Translations under genes and position numbers: made by a program | Origin: GWE2-42-39 sp963662895 | Lineage (GTDB): Bacteria; Bacteroidota; Bacteroidia; Bacteroidales; Prolixibacteraceae | Direction of reading: 5' to 3' | Assembly (NCBI GenBank): GCA_963662895.1 | Contig: OY759981.1 | Location: 2,232,001 to 2,296,000 of the forward strand | DNA length: 64,000 nt | In this document: positions 44,672 to 53,010 of the stretch, piece after piece | Numbering within the stretch: position 1 is the stretch's first letter | Layout of the letters: each line of letters opens with the position of its first letter | Notes under the pieces: model-generated | The model's input: the letters and a program-made list of their open reading frames with translations, nothing else | Told to the model about the DNA's origin: nothing | Databases searched by the model: none

Positions 44672-47600
44672 TTAAAAATTAATATTCAATCCAAGGCTGT
44701 AAGTACGTGCCTGTGGCATCGAAGAATAACTAACCAAACTTGCACCTGTTGTTTGATCGACTGCAACTTCCGGATCGTAACCGGAGAAATCGGTTAGTGT
44801 AAATAAGTTGGTTACATTAAGAGATATTCTTAAGGTTCGCATTCTCATTTTCGAAGCTAATCCTGCGGGTAGTGTATAACCCAGCGACAGGTTTTTCAAC
44901 TTTAGATAGTCGCCCTTTTCAAGGTACATGGAAGAGATGAATTTTTCTTCGGTACCGTAAGTTACCGGATCGGTAGTAGGATTCCCTTCGCTGTCGTAAT
45001 AATGTTGTACGTTCATCACAACCTCTGGCCATTTTGCATGATCGCCCGGTTCCTGCCATGCTTCAGTCAGTAATTTATCAGAAAGGGTACGTACCCCGCG
45101 GTTAGGGGTAAGCGTGCTTTGTAACAAACGGTTATATATGTAATGACCGGTTGCAAAACTGAAATACATAGCTAAATCGAAGTTTTTATATGAGAACCGG
45201 CTGTTAAAACCGCCAATAAATTTTGGTAAGGATGTTTTCCCATCCAGAATCATTCGATTATTCGCAAGATTATCACTTGTTCCCGGGATTATGTTCCCGG
45301 TATGGGAAGTAGTACCATCATTGTTTACCTGTACTTCATATATCATTGGAATGCCCTTTTCAGGATCAACCCCTGCCGATTCGGGCATATACCAGTTTCC
45401 ACACGGAAGGCCTTTTTTTAAGATAGTAATAACCTGGTCTTCATCGTCTTCCATCTGGGTTATCCCTACATTGCCGGCATCTGATTCGGGATCCAAAGCC
45501 AATATTTTGTTTTTATTAAAAGAAAAGTTGAAACCCAGGTTCCACTTGAAAATCTTATTCAGAACAGTGGCATCAACATTAAATTCAACACCATTGTTTC
45601 TCATATCTCCGACATTTTGCCAGATAATATTTCCGCCTGCTATCCCGGCTGAGTAGGGCAACGAAACAGCCAGAAGCATATCTTCGACCTTTTGTCTGTA
45701 ACAGGCCAGAGACCCATTTATCCTGTTTTTGAACAAGCCGAAATCTATTCCTATATCGGTGGTACTGGTTGTTTCCCATTTGATGTCTGAGTTCCCTATG
45801 CTTTCAAATGTAGTACTGGGTAAACCCAACGTGGTACCTGTGCGTACAGAATAGTTGTCGGAAGTAATGCCACTTGGAATATTTGTATTCCCTGTTTGTC
45901 CAAAGCTTCCGCGTAATTTTAACATGTTAACGACCTGTGAATTGAAAAATTTCTCTTCAGAAATAATCCATCCTAATGATCCGGAAGCAAAGGTTGCCCA
46001 TCTGTTATCTGATGTAAATTTGGAAATACCATCGCGCCGGATGCTGGCCCCGACAATGTATTTATCTTTAAACTTGTAATTGGCCCTCCCAAAATAACCT
46101 CTTAAATAACTTTCGTTTTCCATATAGCTGTATCCTGCGTCTATGTTTTCCGGTGTTCCCACTTCGTGAAAACTACCCACTAACGATTCACTTTTCAGGT
46201 AAGTATAATGACTATAAGAGCGGGTATTTTCAATTCCGGCTACCAGGTTCAGCCAATGGTCTTTCCCAAAGGTTTTGTCGTAATTAAAATAGGCATTGTA
46301 GTTTATCACCCTTGTCTGGTCCTTACTTTCTGCAGCAACATCACCATCAATACGAATACCTTCTCCCCTCCATGATCTTCCCTTATTATAAACAAGGTTT
46401 GCTCCAAACTCTCCTTTCAGGGTAAGCCCGGGCATAATCTTCAGGGTTCCGGTTATCCCTTGCAGCACATTCAGTGTCTGAAGGTTACTTTCACTGTTCA
46501 GCGGAGAAATACCCGCCAGGGCATTGGCTCCGGTCAAGGGGTTCCAGAATCCGTTTATGCCGGTATCGGTATCATCATAAACCTTCATCCATGGCAACGA
46601 ATAGGCATTTACCTGCGCCCAGCCGCCGGCGCCATTTTTACCGTCGTCTGATTTAACCCGGTTGTTATCTGAATAAGATATGAGCCCGCGATAACTGAGT
46701 TTGAATACGTCAAGCAGGTCGTAATTCAAATTTGTATTAACCGAAAAAATCTCCAGATCGCTGTATTTAATGATACTATTATCTTTCCGGTAACGTAACG
46801 ACAGATAAGAGTTTCCTTTGTCAGTACCGGAAGTTGCCGATATATTTGCTTCAACAAATGAACCGGTCCGGCTGATTACATCTCCCCAGTCAGTATTCGT
46901 TTTCAACGCTTCTTCCCGTGTTATAGAAGCCTCGGTCCCATCTAACTGGTTAAGCGATGTCTGGGGATCGTATTGTCCCGAAAGTCCGCTGTTGGCATAA
47001 GCCCTGTCCATAATTTCGATGTATTCGGCTCCTGTTGCCAGGCCAATATCCCGGTTTGCCCAATTGCTTACGCCTGATTTTAGATCAACATTGAATGAAG
47101 CTTTACCCTTTTTCCCTGATTTTGTTGTAATCAGTATTACTCCGTTTGACCCTCTTGAACCATAAATTGAAGTTGCTGCCGCATCTTTTAATATTTCGAT
47201 AGATTCAATATCAGCAGGATTTATAAGTGACATTATATTTTGAGAGGTTTCACCATCATAAGAACGACCGGTTGAGCCATTTACAACAGGAATCCCGTCA
47301 ATAATCCATAAAGGATCAGTTCCTGAGGAAATTGAACTTACCCCCCGTATTTTTATTTGTACCGGGGCACCCGGCACGCCTGATTCTCCGGAGACCATCA
47401 ATCCCGGGGCCATGCCTTGCAGGGCAGCATCGAAAGAGCTGGCATTCGATCCCAATAATATTTCATCACTTTTTATCGTAGATATTGAACCAATAATATC
47501 CCTCTTCTTTTGAGTCCCATACCCGATTGCTACCACTTCATCCAACCCTATGGTTTCTTCTTCCATCACAACATCAACCGGTACCTGATTGTAAACCACC

Positions 47601-48160
47601 ACTTCTTTTGTATTCATTCCCACAAAAGAAAAAACCAGGGTTGAGCCTGAAGGTATTTTCAGAAGTCTGTAATTACCATCAACATCGGTAATAACTCCCT
47701 GGGCGGTTCCTTTTACCACAATCGTTACACCCGGTAAAGGCATACCCGCCGGATCAGTAACTTTACCGGTAATGGTTATTTTTTTTTCCTCCTGTATGGA
47801 ATTGTTCACCAACACGATTTGCCGGTCGTGTATATCGTAGGAAACCCCGGTTCCTTTAAAGACCACATCAAGCAGCTCGTTTAAAGGCATGTCTTTAATA
47901 TTAATGTCAATCTTCCTGTTTACATCAATATCTTCGTTTTTGTACAGAAAGAAAAAGTCACTCTGGTCCTCAATATTACGTAATACCTCCTTTACAGAAA
48001 CATTTCGCATTGAAACACTGAGGCGTGTTTGTTGAGAATAGACACTTGCACTAACATGTACAAAGGCGATCAAGAGAATAAATAAGGTTAACTTCATAAT
48101 ACGTAACCATTTTAGCAAGGGATTATAATATCCCCTGACGTTTAACCATTTTTTTTTCAT
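44672..48160 (-). CDS. SusC-family TonB-dependent transducer with STN domain
   Basis: 1162 residues. Signal segment LTLFILLIAFVHVSASVYS; STN/secretin-N domain ~47-115 (LSVSMRNVSVKEVLRNIEDQSDFFFLYKNEDIDVNRKIDINIKDMPLNELLDVVFKGTGVSYDIHDRQIVLV); carboxypeptidase-like domain ~128-205 (ITGKVTDPAGMPLPGVTIVVKGTAQGVITDVDGNYRL); TonB box (DEVVAIGYGTQKKRDIIGSI); plug with LWIIDGIPVVNG and IESIEILKDAAATSIYGSRGSNGVILITTKSG; barrel ending LGLNINF. The STN domain should talk to the FecR encoded upstream, so ligand binding induces the operon. Confidence 0.97.
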   Translation of the reverse strand: MKKKWLNVRGYYNPLLKWLRIMKLTLFILLIAFVHVSASVYSQQTRLSVSMRNVSVKEVLRNIEDQSDFFFLYKNEDIDVNRKIDINIKDMPLNELLDVVFKGTGVSYDIHDRQIVLVNNSIQEEKKITITGKVTDPAGMPLPGVTIVVKGTAQGVITDVDGNYRLLKIPSGSTLVFSFVGMNTKEVVVYNQVPVDVVMEEETIGLDEVVAIGYGTQKKRDIIGSISTIKSDEILLGSNASSFDAALQGMAPGLMVSGESGVPGAPVQIKIRGVSSISSGTDPLWIIDGIPVVNGSTGRSYDGETSQNIMSLINPADIESIEILKDAAATSIYGSRGSNGVILITTKSGKKGKASFNVDLKSGVSNWANRDIGLATGAEYIEIMDRAYANSGLSGQYDPQTSLNQLDGTEASITREEALKTNTDWGDVISRTGSFVEANISATSGTDKGNSYLSLRYRKDNSIIKYSDLEIFSVNTNLNYDLLDVFKLSYRGLISYSDNNRVKSDDGKNGAGGWAQVNAYSLPWMKVYDDTDTGINGFWNPLTGANALAGISPLNSESNLQTLNVLQGITGTLKIMPGLTLKGEFGANLVYNKGRSWRGEGIRIDGDVAAESKDQTRVINYNAYFNYDKTFGKDHWLNLVAGIENTRSYSHYTYLKSESLVGSFHEVGTPENIDAGYSYMENESYLRGYFGRANYKFKDKYIVGASIRRDGISKFTSDNRWATFASGSLGWIISEEKFFNSQVVNMLKLRGSFGQTGNTNIPSGITSDNYSVRTGTTLGLPSTTFESIGNSDIKWETTSTTDIGIDFGLFKNRINGSLACYRQKVEDMLLAVSLPYSAGIAGGNIIWQNVGDMRNNGVEFNVDATVLNKIFKWNLGFNFSFNKNKILALDPESDAGNVGITQMEDDEDQVITILKKGLPCGNWYMPESAGVDPEKGIPMIYEVQVNNDGTTSHTGNIIPGTSDNLANNRMILDGKTSLPKFIGGFNSRFSYKNFDLAMYFSFATGHYIYNRLLQSTLTPNRGVRTLSDKLLTEAWQEPGDHAKWPEVVMNVQHYYDSEGNPTTDPVTYGTEEKFISSMYLEKGDYLKLKNLSLGYTLPAGLASKMRMRTLRISLNVTNLFTLTDFSGYDPEVAVDQTTGASLVSYSSMPQARTYSLGLNINF

Positions 48161-48214
48161 AAATTTGTAATTAATAAGCGTTATACAAATCCCTTCACGG
48201 GGTTATCTAACAGG

Positions 48215-48263
48215 GGTTCATGTTACCGCATGAACCATCAGGGAAAGTGTTACCGCACTTTCC
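48215..48263 (-). promoter_or_regulatory. Two tandem hairpins with the same loop between fecR and susC
   Basis: On the - strand: GGAAAGTG-CGGTAA-CACTTTCC (48263-48242) then GGTTCATG-CGGTAA-CATGAACC (48236-48215). Stems differ, loops are identical. They begin six bases after the fecR stop and lie ~55 bases before the susC ATG. The fecR-susC gap at 60.05 kb has a stem with a related sequence. On the + strand the first stem is followed by seven T, so it could also stop antisense transcripts. Confidence 0.7.
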
Positions 48264-48268
48264 TTTTT

Positions 48269-49234
48269 TTATCTTGGTTTATTAATCCTTACTATGTTTT
48301 CATTGATTTTATATTTCATCTCTGTTGTCAACGACAATACTTCCAGCATTTCGCGCAGGCTTTCTGTTTTTATTGAAGTGGTGTAGCGTTCGCTGGTGTC
48401 AAGGTTTTTATCAACGATAAATTTCACATCGTACCAGCGTTCCATTTTTTTTAATATTTCAGAAAGCGGAGCATTTTCGAAACGCAGGATATTTTCTTTC
48501 CATGAAGTGTAAAGGCGGGTGTTAACTTTAAATAAGTGAGGTGTTTTAACCAATTTTGAATATTCGAATTGTTCGCCGGGTTTCAGACTGAATTTTTTAT
48601 TTGGTACCGATCGTAAAAAAACATCTACCGCACCTTTTTCCAATGTGGTATGCAGGATATCTTCTTCAGGATAGCAATACACGTTAAACCTGGTTCCAAG
48701 TACCCTGACATTCATCTCCCCGGCATGAACAATAAATGGGTTTTTCCTGTCTTTGGCTACTTCGAAAAAGGCTTCGCCCTCAACGAAAACATCTCGTTTC
48801 CCCTTGCTAAATGCTACCGGATATTTAAAAGTTGTACCCGAATTAAGCCATACTTTGGTTTCGTCGTAAAGGGTGATATTTGATTTTTCTCCATTAGGAA
48901 CATGTATTTCGTTATACACTCCGGAAAGTTGGCTGAATTGTTTTTGCCCGATAAAATAAAGACATAAAGCACCGGTTAAGAAGGCAACTAAAAAAACAGC
49001 AGCGTATTTCAACAACGGATGTATTGTCCTCACATTACCAAATCTCCGGGGGGTAAAGAATTTTTGCTGATGGTGCTCTTCTGCTTTTTCCAACCCGGTA
49101 AGTACCCAGAGGTTTTTCAATTCGTTGTACTTTTCCTGGTTTGCCTCCGAAGCTTCAATCCACCCAAGTATTTCGCCTACTTCATCGACCGAAGTGATTT
49201 TGCCTTTGATATATTGAATTAACTTTTCTTCCAT
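48269..49234 (-). CDS. FecR-family anti-sigma factor
   Basis: 321 residues from the ATG at 49234 (MEEKLIQYIKG); an upstream start would add a hydrophobic but improbable leader. N-terminal sigma-binding helices (IQYIKGKITSVDEVGEILGWIEASEANQEKYNELKNLWVL), one membrane span near 90-110 (LKYAAVFLVAFLTGALCLYFIG), and the periplasmic FecR domain (EIHVPNGEKSNITLYDETKVWLNSGTTFKYPVAF..RDVFVEGEAFFEVAKD). The C-terminal STN-like part ends KYKINENIVRINK. It holds the cognate sigma factor until the SusC transducer signals. Confidence 0.95.
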   Translation of the reverse strand: MEEKLIQYIKGKITSVDEVGEILGWIEASEANQEKYNELKNLWVLTGLEKAEEHHQQKFFTPRRFGNVRTIHPLLKYAAVFLVAFLTGALCLYFIGQKQFSQLSGVYNEIHVPNGEKSNITLYDETKVWLNSGTTFKYPVAFSKGKRDVFVEGEAFFEVAKDRKNPFIVHAGEMNVRVLGTRFNVYCYPEEDILHTTLEKGAVDVFLRSVPNKKFSLKPGEQFEYSKLVKTPHLFKVNTRLYTSWKENILRFENAPLSEILKKMERWYDVKFIVDKNLDTSERYTTSIKTESLREMLEVLSLTTEMKYKINENIVRINKPR

Positions 49235-49305
49235 AAGAAACAGAAAGATTTTACAGGTATAACCCAATGAACGAATTTTACCCTAACGGAAAAGGTAAAA
49301 TTATT

Positions 49306-49893
49306 TCAGAAAAAGAGAATATAGAGTAGCGGAAGGTAATCTTTTAGTTCCTCCCTTAGATGCTTTAATGCTTTCGAGATATGAGCTTCCACGGTTTTAA
49401 TGCTGATCCCCAGTTCTTCGGCGATTTCCCTGTTCTTTTTATCTTCATAACGGCTTTTCTCAAAAGCCGTACGTACCGGCAACGATAATTTAGCAAGGGC
49501 TTTATCAACTTTTTGCTGAAGTTCTTCGAGAACAAAATTGCTGGTGTCGAAACCGGAAAGTGATTTGTAATTAACTTCCAGTTCGCGTGTTCTCAGGTAG
49601 TCGTTGTATCGCTGTTTTGAACGTTCTTTACTTAGATGTTTCAGCGATCTGTTTTTTGTGACTGTGAACAGCCAGGCCTGAATATTGGTATTATCATGAA
49701 AATCTTTCTTTCGTTCCCAAAGTTCGGTAAAAACATCCTGTACAATACTGTTGGCCGCCTCCGTGTCCAATAAATACTGGTCAGAAAAATATCTCAGTTT
49801 CGGATAAAAGTAGCAGTATAAACTTTCGAATGCTGATTTGTCCCCCGATTTGATTTTATATACTATTTCCGGTCCCTTGTAATTCACCTGCAC
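49306..49893 (-). CDS. ECF sigma-70 factor (FecI/Bacteroidetes family 1 type)
   Basis: 195 residues. Region 2 (KSAFESLYCYFYPKLRYFSDQYLLDTEAANSIVQDVFTELWERKKDF, IQAWLFTVTKNRSLKHL) and region 4 (VDKALAKLSLPVRTAFEKSRYEDKKNREIAEELGISIKTVEAHISKALKHLRE) are complete. It sits between the XRE gene (4 bases upstream) and fecR (71 bases downstream). It should direct transcription of the susC/susD pair on release from FecR. Confidence 0.95.
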   Translation of the reverse strand: MQVNYKGPEIVYKIKSGDKSAFESLYCYFYPKLRYFSDQYLLDTEAANSIVQDVFTELWERKKDFHDNTNIQAWLFTVTKNRSLKHLSKERSKQRYNDYLRTRELEVNYKSLSGFDTSNFVLEELQQKVDKALAKLSLPVRTAFEKSRYEDKKNREIAEELGISIKTVEAHISKALKHLREELKDYLPLLYILFF

Positions 49894-49897
49894 CCAG

Positions 49898-50263
49898 TTA
49901 GGTTTTTTCTTTTTTTTCTTTTAACTCTTCGATCTCCTTTTTTTGCAGTGCATTTTCTGCGGAGAGTTCGCGAATCATATCCAAGGCGGTTTTATCGTAA
50001 GTAACAGAAGGCTCGGCAACAATTTTGCTTTCCTTCTCTTCTAAAAACATGTTTCCCCTCCCGGTAAGTAACCAATCACCGTTGATGTTATCAAAAGAAG
50101 ACATTAGCTTTGAAATGAGGTCAAAACTTGGTTTGTTTCCACGCCCCTTTTCATCAATAATGTTGTGTATTACGGTAGGATGTACCCCAAGCCTTTTGGC
50201 AAACTGATTCTTATTCAGTCCGAAAACCCTCATCACTTCAGCCATTCTCTTATTTATCGTCAT
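49898..50263 (-). CDS. XRE-family single-HTH regulator at the head of the sigma/FecR/susCD set
   Basis: 121 residues. One HTH domain (MAEVMRVFGLNKNQFAKRLGVHPTVIHNIIDEKGRGNKPSFDLISKLMSSFDNINGDWLLTGRGNMF) and a coiled-coil tail (ALDMIRELSAENALQKKEIEELKEKKEKT). Both parts are homologous to the double-HTH protein at 16.2 kb. The WLLTG end of the HTH domain is typical of a phage-repressor-like family common in Bacteroidota. It is 4 bases from the sigma gene, so probably cotranscribed, and divergent from a decayed susC start. This places two regulator types in one operon. Confidence 0.88.
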   Translation of the reverse strand: MTINKRMAEVMRVFGLNKNQFAKRLGVHPTVIHNIIDEKGRGNKPSFDLISKLMSSFDNINGDWLLTGRGNMFLEEKESKIVAEPSVTYDKTALDMIRELSAENALQKKEIEELKEKKEKT

Positions 50264-50411
50264 TTGATAATTGTTTTTAAATAAAAAACTTGGTTATGTC
50301 TACAAATGATTATATATTTGTTTTTTGAATCATAAAACCCCTAAGCCTATGATCAAAAAACAGCGTTAAACAAAAAAACTGTCAGGCTGAGTGAACGGCC
50401 CGGCAAAACTT

Positions 50412-50461
50412 CCTGCGGTTTCCTGACAAAAAGTATTAGCGTACGATAGGAAAACCGCAGG
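50412..50461 (+). promoter_or_regulatory. Inverted repeat in the leader of the decayed susC (element B)
   Basis: CCTGCGGTTTCCT (50412-50424) pairs with AGGAAAACCGCAGG (50448-50461) with one bulge. The loop holds AGTATTAGCGTAC, differing by one base from element A. It lies ~149 bases from the XRE start (155 in A) and 28 bases before the ATG of the susC remnant. Confidence 0.75.
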
Positions 50462-50489
50462 AACCATATAAACTATAATCTTCAAAAAT

Positions 50490-50645
50490 ATGAAAAACCA
50501 TGTAAAAACACGAACCCGTATCACAGGATTTTTTTCGCTGCTGATCATACTTCCCGATTCAGAAATTCCGGATGTTCGGGACAAACAGCTTTCTTTCTGT
50601 AATCCCGAACCGGCAGAACATCAAAAACACCGTCGGGAGGATTGA
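50490..50645 (+). pseudogene. Decayed susC start (signal-peptide region only)
   Basis: 51 codons. The first ~16 residues (MKNHVKTRTRITGFF) align with the start of the susC at 17120 (MEKALKTRYRVYGIF), and the DNA before the ATG aligns too. After the hydrophobic stretch the frame has no carboxypeptidase-like domain or TonB box and stops. It is therefore a remnant of a receptor gene whose promoter/leader survives. A small expressed peptide is possible but unlikely. Confidence 0.65.
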
Positions 50646-51042
50646 ACGTAAGGGAAGTAATTTATGTTTCCTATGGTTATCCCGCTTATTTTGCTTCTTG
50701 CCGGTTGTGCATAATCAGAAAAACAAAAATACGAAATTGCCTCAGTTTGCGATTACCAGCTTACGGAGACAAGGGGAAAGTTTTATGACATTATACGGGG
50801 TAACCGTAACACACCCCGAACGGATGGGAAAAAAGGGGAAAGCAAAATCAGAATGGTTTTGCTATTATTGCGAATAACCCGTTGCTGCCCGAGAGGGCAG
50901 CTTTTTTTATTTATGTATGTCCCCTTCAAGCCCCAGCGGATAGGGAGCAACGTCCATCAAACGCTCCACCTCAAACAGACCGCAGGCCATCAACTCATTC
51001 AAACACAAAGGCCAGGGCACAAAGTATTGTTTTATAAATATT

Positions 51043-51096
51043 TATTCTTGGTGTTTTTGCACCTTCGTGTTTGATAATTGTCTTTTTGAGCAGCCT
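51043..51096 (+). repeat. 54-base dispersed repeat, copy 2
   Basis: Second copy of the element at 25096-25149, five mismatches by eye, same orientation and same length. Confidence 0.8.
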
Positions 51097-51098
51097 CT

Positions 51099-51227
51099 CC
51101 CACCTCCCTGAATACCCGCCAAAAACCGCTCCCGCCTTCGCCGGTCCGGACTACATTTGACGGGCCATCCCTGCTTTTCACCTTCCGGTGAACCGGGAAC
51201 TTGACTTCCTTATACTTTTCCTGTCAT
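51099..51227 (+). repeat. ~130-base dispersed repeat, copy 1
   Basis: From CCCACCTCCCTGAA to TTTTCCTGTCAT it matches 56341-56484. The second copy contains an extra direct duplication of a 16-base piece (AAAAACCGCTCCCGCC). It includes an internal hairpin-like CACCTTCCGGTGA. Confidence 0.8.
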
Positions 51228-51302
51228 CTTCTCATTATTTCAGAAAACGGAACGATTCTTGATTATTACCAAAAATTCCGATGTCACACAAAATAGTAAT
51301 GT

Positions 51303-52871
51303 ATGAAAACGAACCTGCTTCTTCTGAGCCTTCTTTTCGCTCTTCTCTTGTCAGGATTGAGCGAGCCGGTATCTGCCTTATCATTTTCATCCCGGATTGA
51401 TTCCATTCAGTTGATTGTCGATCCTCAACAACTGATTCTTCCCGGAGAAACTTTCCGGATCGGAATTATTTCGTATCAGAAAAAAGGAAAAGTAAAGAAA
51501 ACTCTTGGCATGTCCGGCGGTTCAGTATGGTGGTGGCGTTACAAAGTGGAAGTTACAGGTGGAAGTGATTTTTCAGGACGGATTACGGTGAATGATAAAT
51601 TGGTTCCCTCAAAAGGAAAGTATATCAGAATAAAAGCTTTTCCACGGAAACAACCTGAGCTTCAAAAAGAAATATTAGTTCCGCTGAATTACGAAACAAA
51701 AATCACGTTTAAACCCGACAGATCTTATGATAAGGCTCCGGGAAGTCATATTGAAGGAGAACTGATTTCTGTATTCGACAATGGGATAACCCGTGTTTAT
51801 GATAACCTTAGAAGAAATAAAAATGCTAAAAATTTTATCTTTTACGGAACAGGAGGAGCCTGGGACAAAGGAGAATTTACGATCGATCCTGATTTTACCA
51901 AAATTGAGAATCACCGGGCAGAACTGATTGTTAACTCAGTCCGCAACAGGGCTGTAACCGATACCTTTTCGGTTTTGCTCGACTATAGACATAAATATAA
52001 ATTTTCACTTTGGGGTGACTCCGGTATGCCTGGCTTTTCAGTGACAAGCGGGAGTAATGGCTTTTCAGGAGATCATGGAGGAGATGGACAGCCCGGGCAA
52101 AATGGTCAATTCGGGCAAAATGCACCCGATATTGGCATTTGGGTCGATATGTACAGGGATTCTATTTTAAATATGGACTTGCTGTACGTATATGCACAAA
52201 ATTTATGGGAAGGAGAAGAATATCGTTATTTGATCAATCCTGATGGCGGGAGCCTGAGTATTAGTTCCATTGGAGGGAGCGGTGGTAACGGCGGCAATGG
52301 CGGGCGTGGCGGCGACGGCGGAAACGGAAATGACGGGCAGGTATGGATTGAAAGGAAAACGGAACGCAGGATCGTTAAAAAGCCGGTTAAAGAAAAAGTA
52401 ATCCGTAAAGAAAAAAAGACAATTACTGACAGCGAGGGAAAAACAAAAGAAATTGAGGTTGATGTGGAAGAGGAAATAGAAGTAATGAAAGATGTGGAGG
52501 AAGATGTTGTGGTCGAGATCAGGCATCAGGGGCCGGGGCAGGATGGTGGCGATGGCGGCTGGGGTGGTCCCGGTGGCTTAGGCGGCATTGGTGGAAACGG
52601 AGGGAACATTTATCTGTATTTTACGGATGATGCGTGGGGTTATCAGTATCTTTTTGTTGCTAACAGTCAGGGAGGAACAGGTGGTTATAACGGAAACGGT
52701 GGTTCGGGTGGTTCAGGAGGCCAGGGAGGAGAAGGAAATCCCCGGGGTAGAAACGGACTCGACGGACAAAACGGACCCTCTGCCATAGGATGGGCCCCGG
52801 ATGGCTACAGCGGGGATATTATTATCCAGCCAACCGAAGACTTTTTTGAATATGTTCCCGGAGAGAAATAG
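51303..52871 (+). CDS. Secreted glycine-rich (collagen-like/GGx) protein with a charged hinge
   Basis: 522 residues with a signal peptide (LLLLSLLFALLLSGLSEPVSA). Residues ~22-240 look like beta-rich domains without a family I recognise. Three glycine-rich blocks follow: GFSGDHGGDGQPGQNGQFGQN near 255; GGSGGNGGNGGRGGDGGNGNDGQ near 325; and GQDGGDGGWGGPGGLGGIGGNGGN / GGTGGYNGNGGSGGSGGQGGEGNPRGRNGLDGQNGPS near 420-500. Between blocks two and three lies a ~60-residue highly charged stretch (basic VKKPVKEKVIRKEKK, then acidic VDVEEEIEVMKDVEED), probably a long hairpin or coiled hinge. The Gly blocks could form polyglycine-II-like bundles as in phage and adhesin tips. Surface or extracellular structural role inferred; function unknown. 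Confidence 0.75.
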   Translation: MKTNLLLLSLLFALLLSGLSEPVSALSFSSRIDSIQLIVDPQQLILPGETFRIGIISYQKKGKVKKTLGMSGGSVWWWRYKVEVTGGSDFSGRITVNDKLVPSKGKYIRIKAFPRKQPELQKEILVPLNYETKITFKPDRSYDKAPGSHIEGELISVFDNGITRVYDNLRRNKNAKNFIFYGTGGAWDKGEFTIDPDFTKIENHRAELIVNSVRNRAVTDTFSVLLDYRHKYKFSLWGDSGMPGFSVTSGSNGFSGDHGGDGQPGQNGQFGQNAPDIGIWVDMYRDSILNMDLLYVYAQNLWEGEEYRYLINPDGGSLSISSIGGSGGNGGNGGRGGDGGNGNDGQVWIERKTERRIVKKPVKEKVIRKEKKTITDSEGKTKEIEVDVEEEIEVMKDVEEDVVVEIRHQGPGQDGGDGGWGGPGGLGGIGGNGGNIYLYFTDDAWGYQYLFVANSQGGTGGYNGNGGSGGSGGQGGEGNPRGRNGLDGQNGPSAIGWAPDGYSGDIIIQPTEDFFEYVPGEK

Positions 52872-52954
52872 TTACAAAGGACAAGATAAATACGCATGAA
52901 TCGGAACAATTAAAAAAGGAAGTATTAAAAAAACAGTGCTCCCAAAAAATCGAC

Positions 52955-52962
52955 TATCTTTG
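52955..52962 (+). promoter_or_regulatory. Bacteroidota -7 box of metG
   Basis: TATCTTTG lies 49 bases before the metG ATG and fits TAnnTTTG. Confidence 0.5.
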
Positions 52963-53010
52963 TATCCCGATTAAAATTTTGATAACTAACGTATTTTCAA
53001 AAAAACTGAA

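Larger units (their letters stand above)
50646..51302. other. Gap with dispersed repeats, no gene
   Basis: After the susC remnant come unrelated-looking degraded sequence, a 54-base repeat (51043-51096, copy of 25096-25149) and directly after it a ~130-base repeat (51099-51227, copy of 56341-56484). Short frames here show no domain. The last 70 bases are the leader of the glycine-rich gene. Confidence 0.65.
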
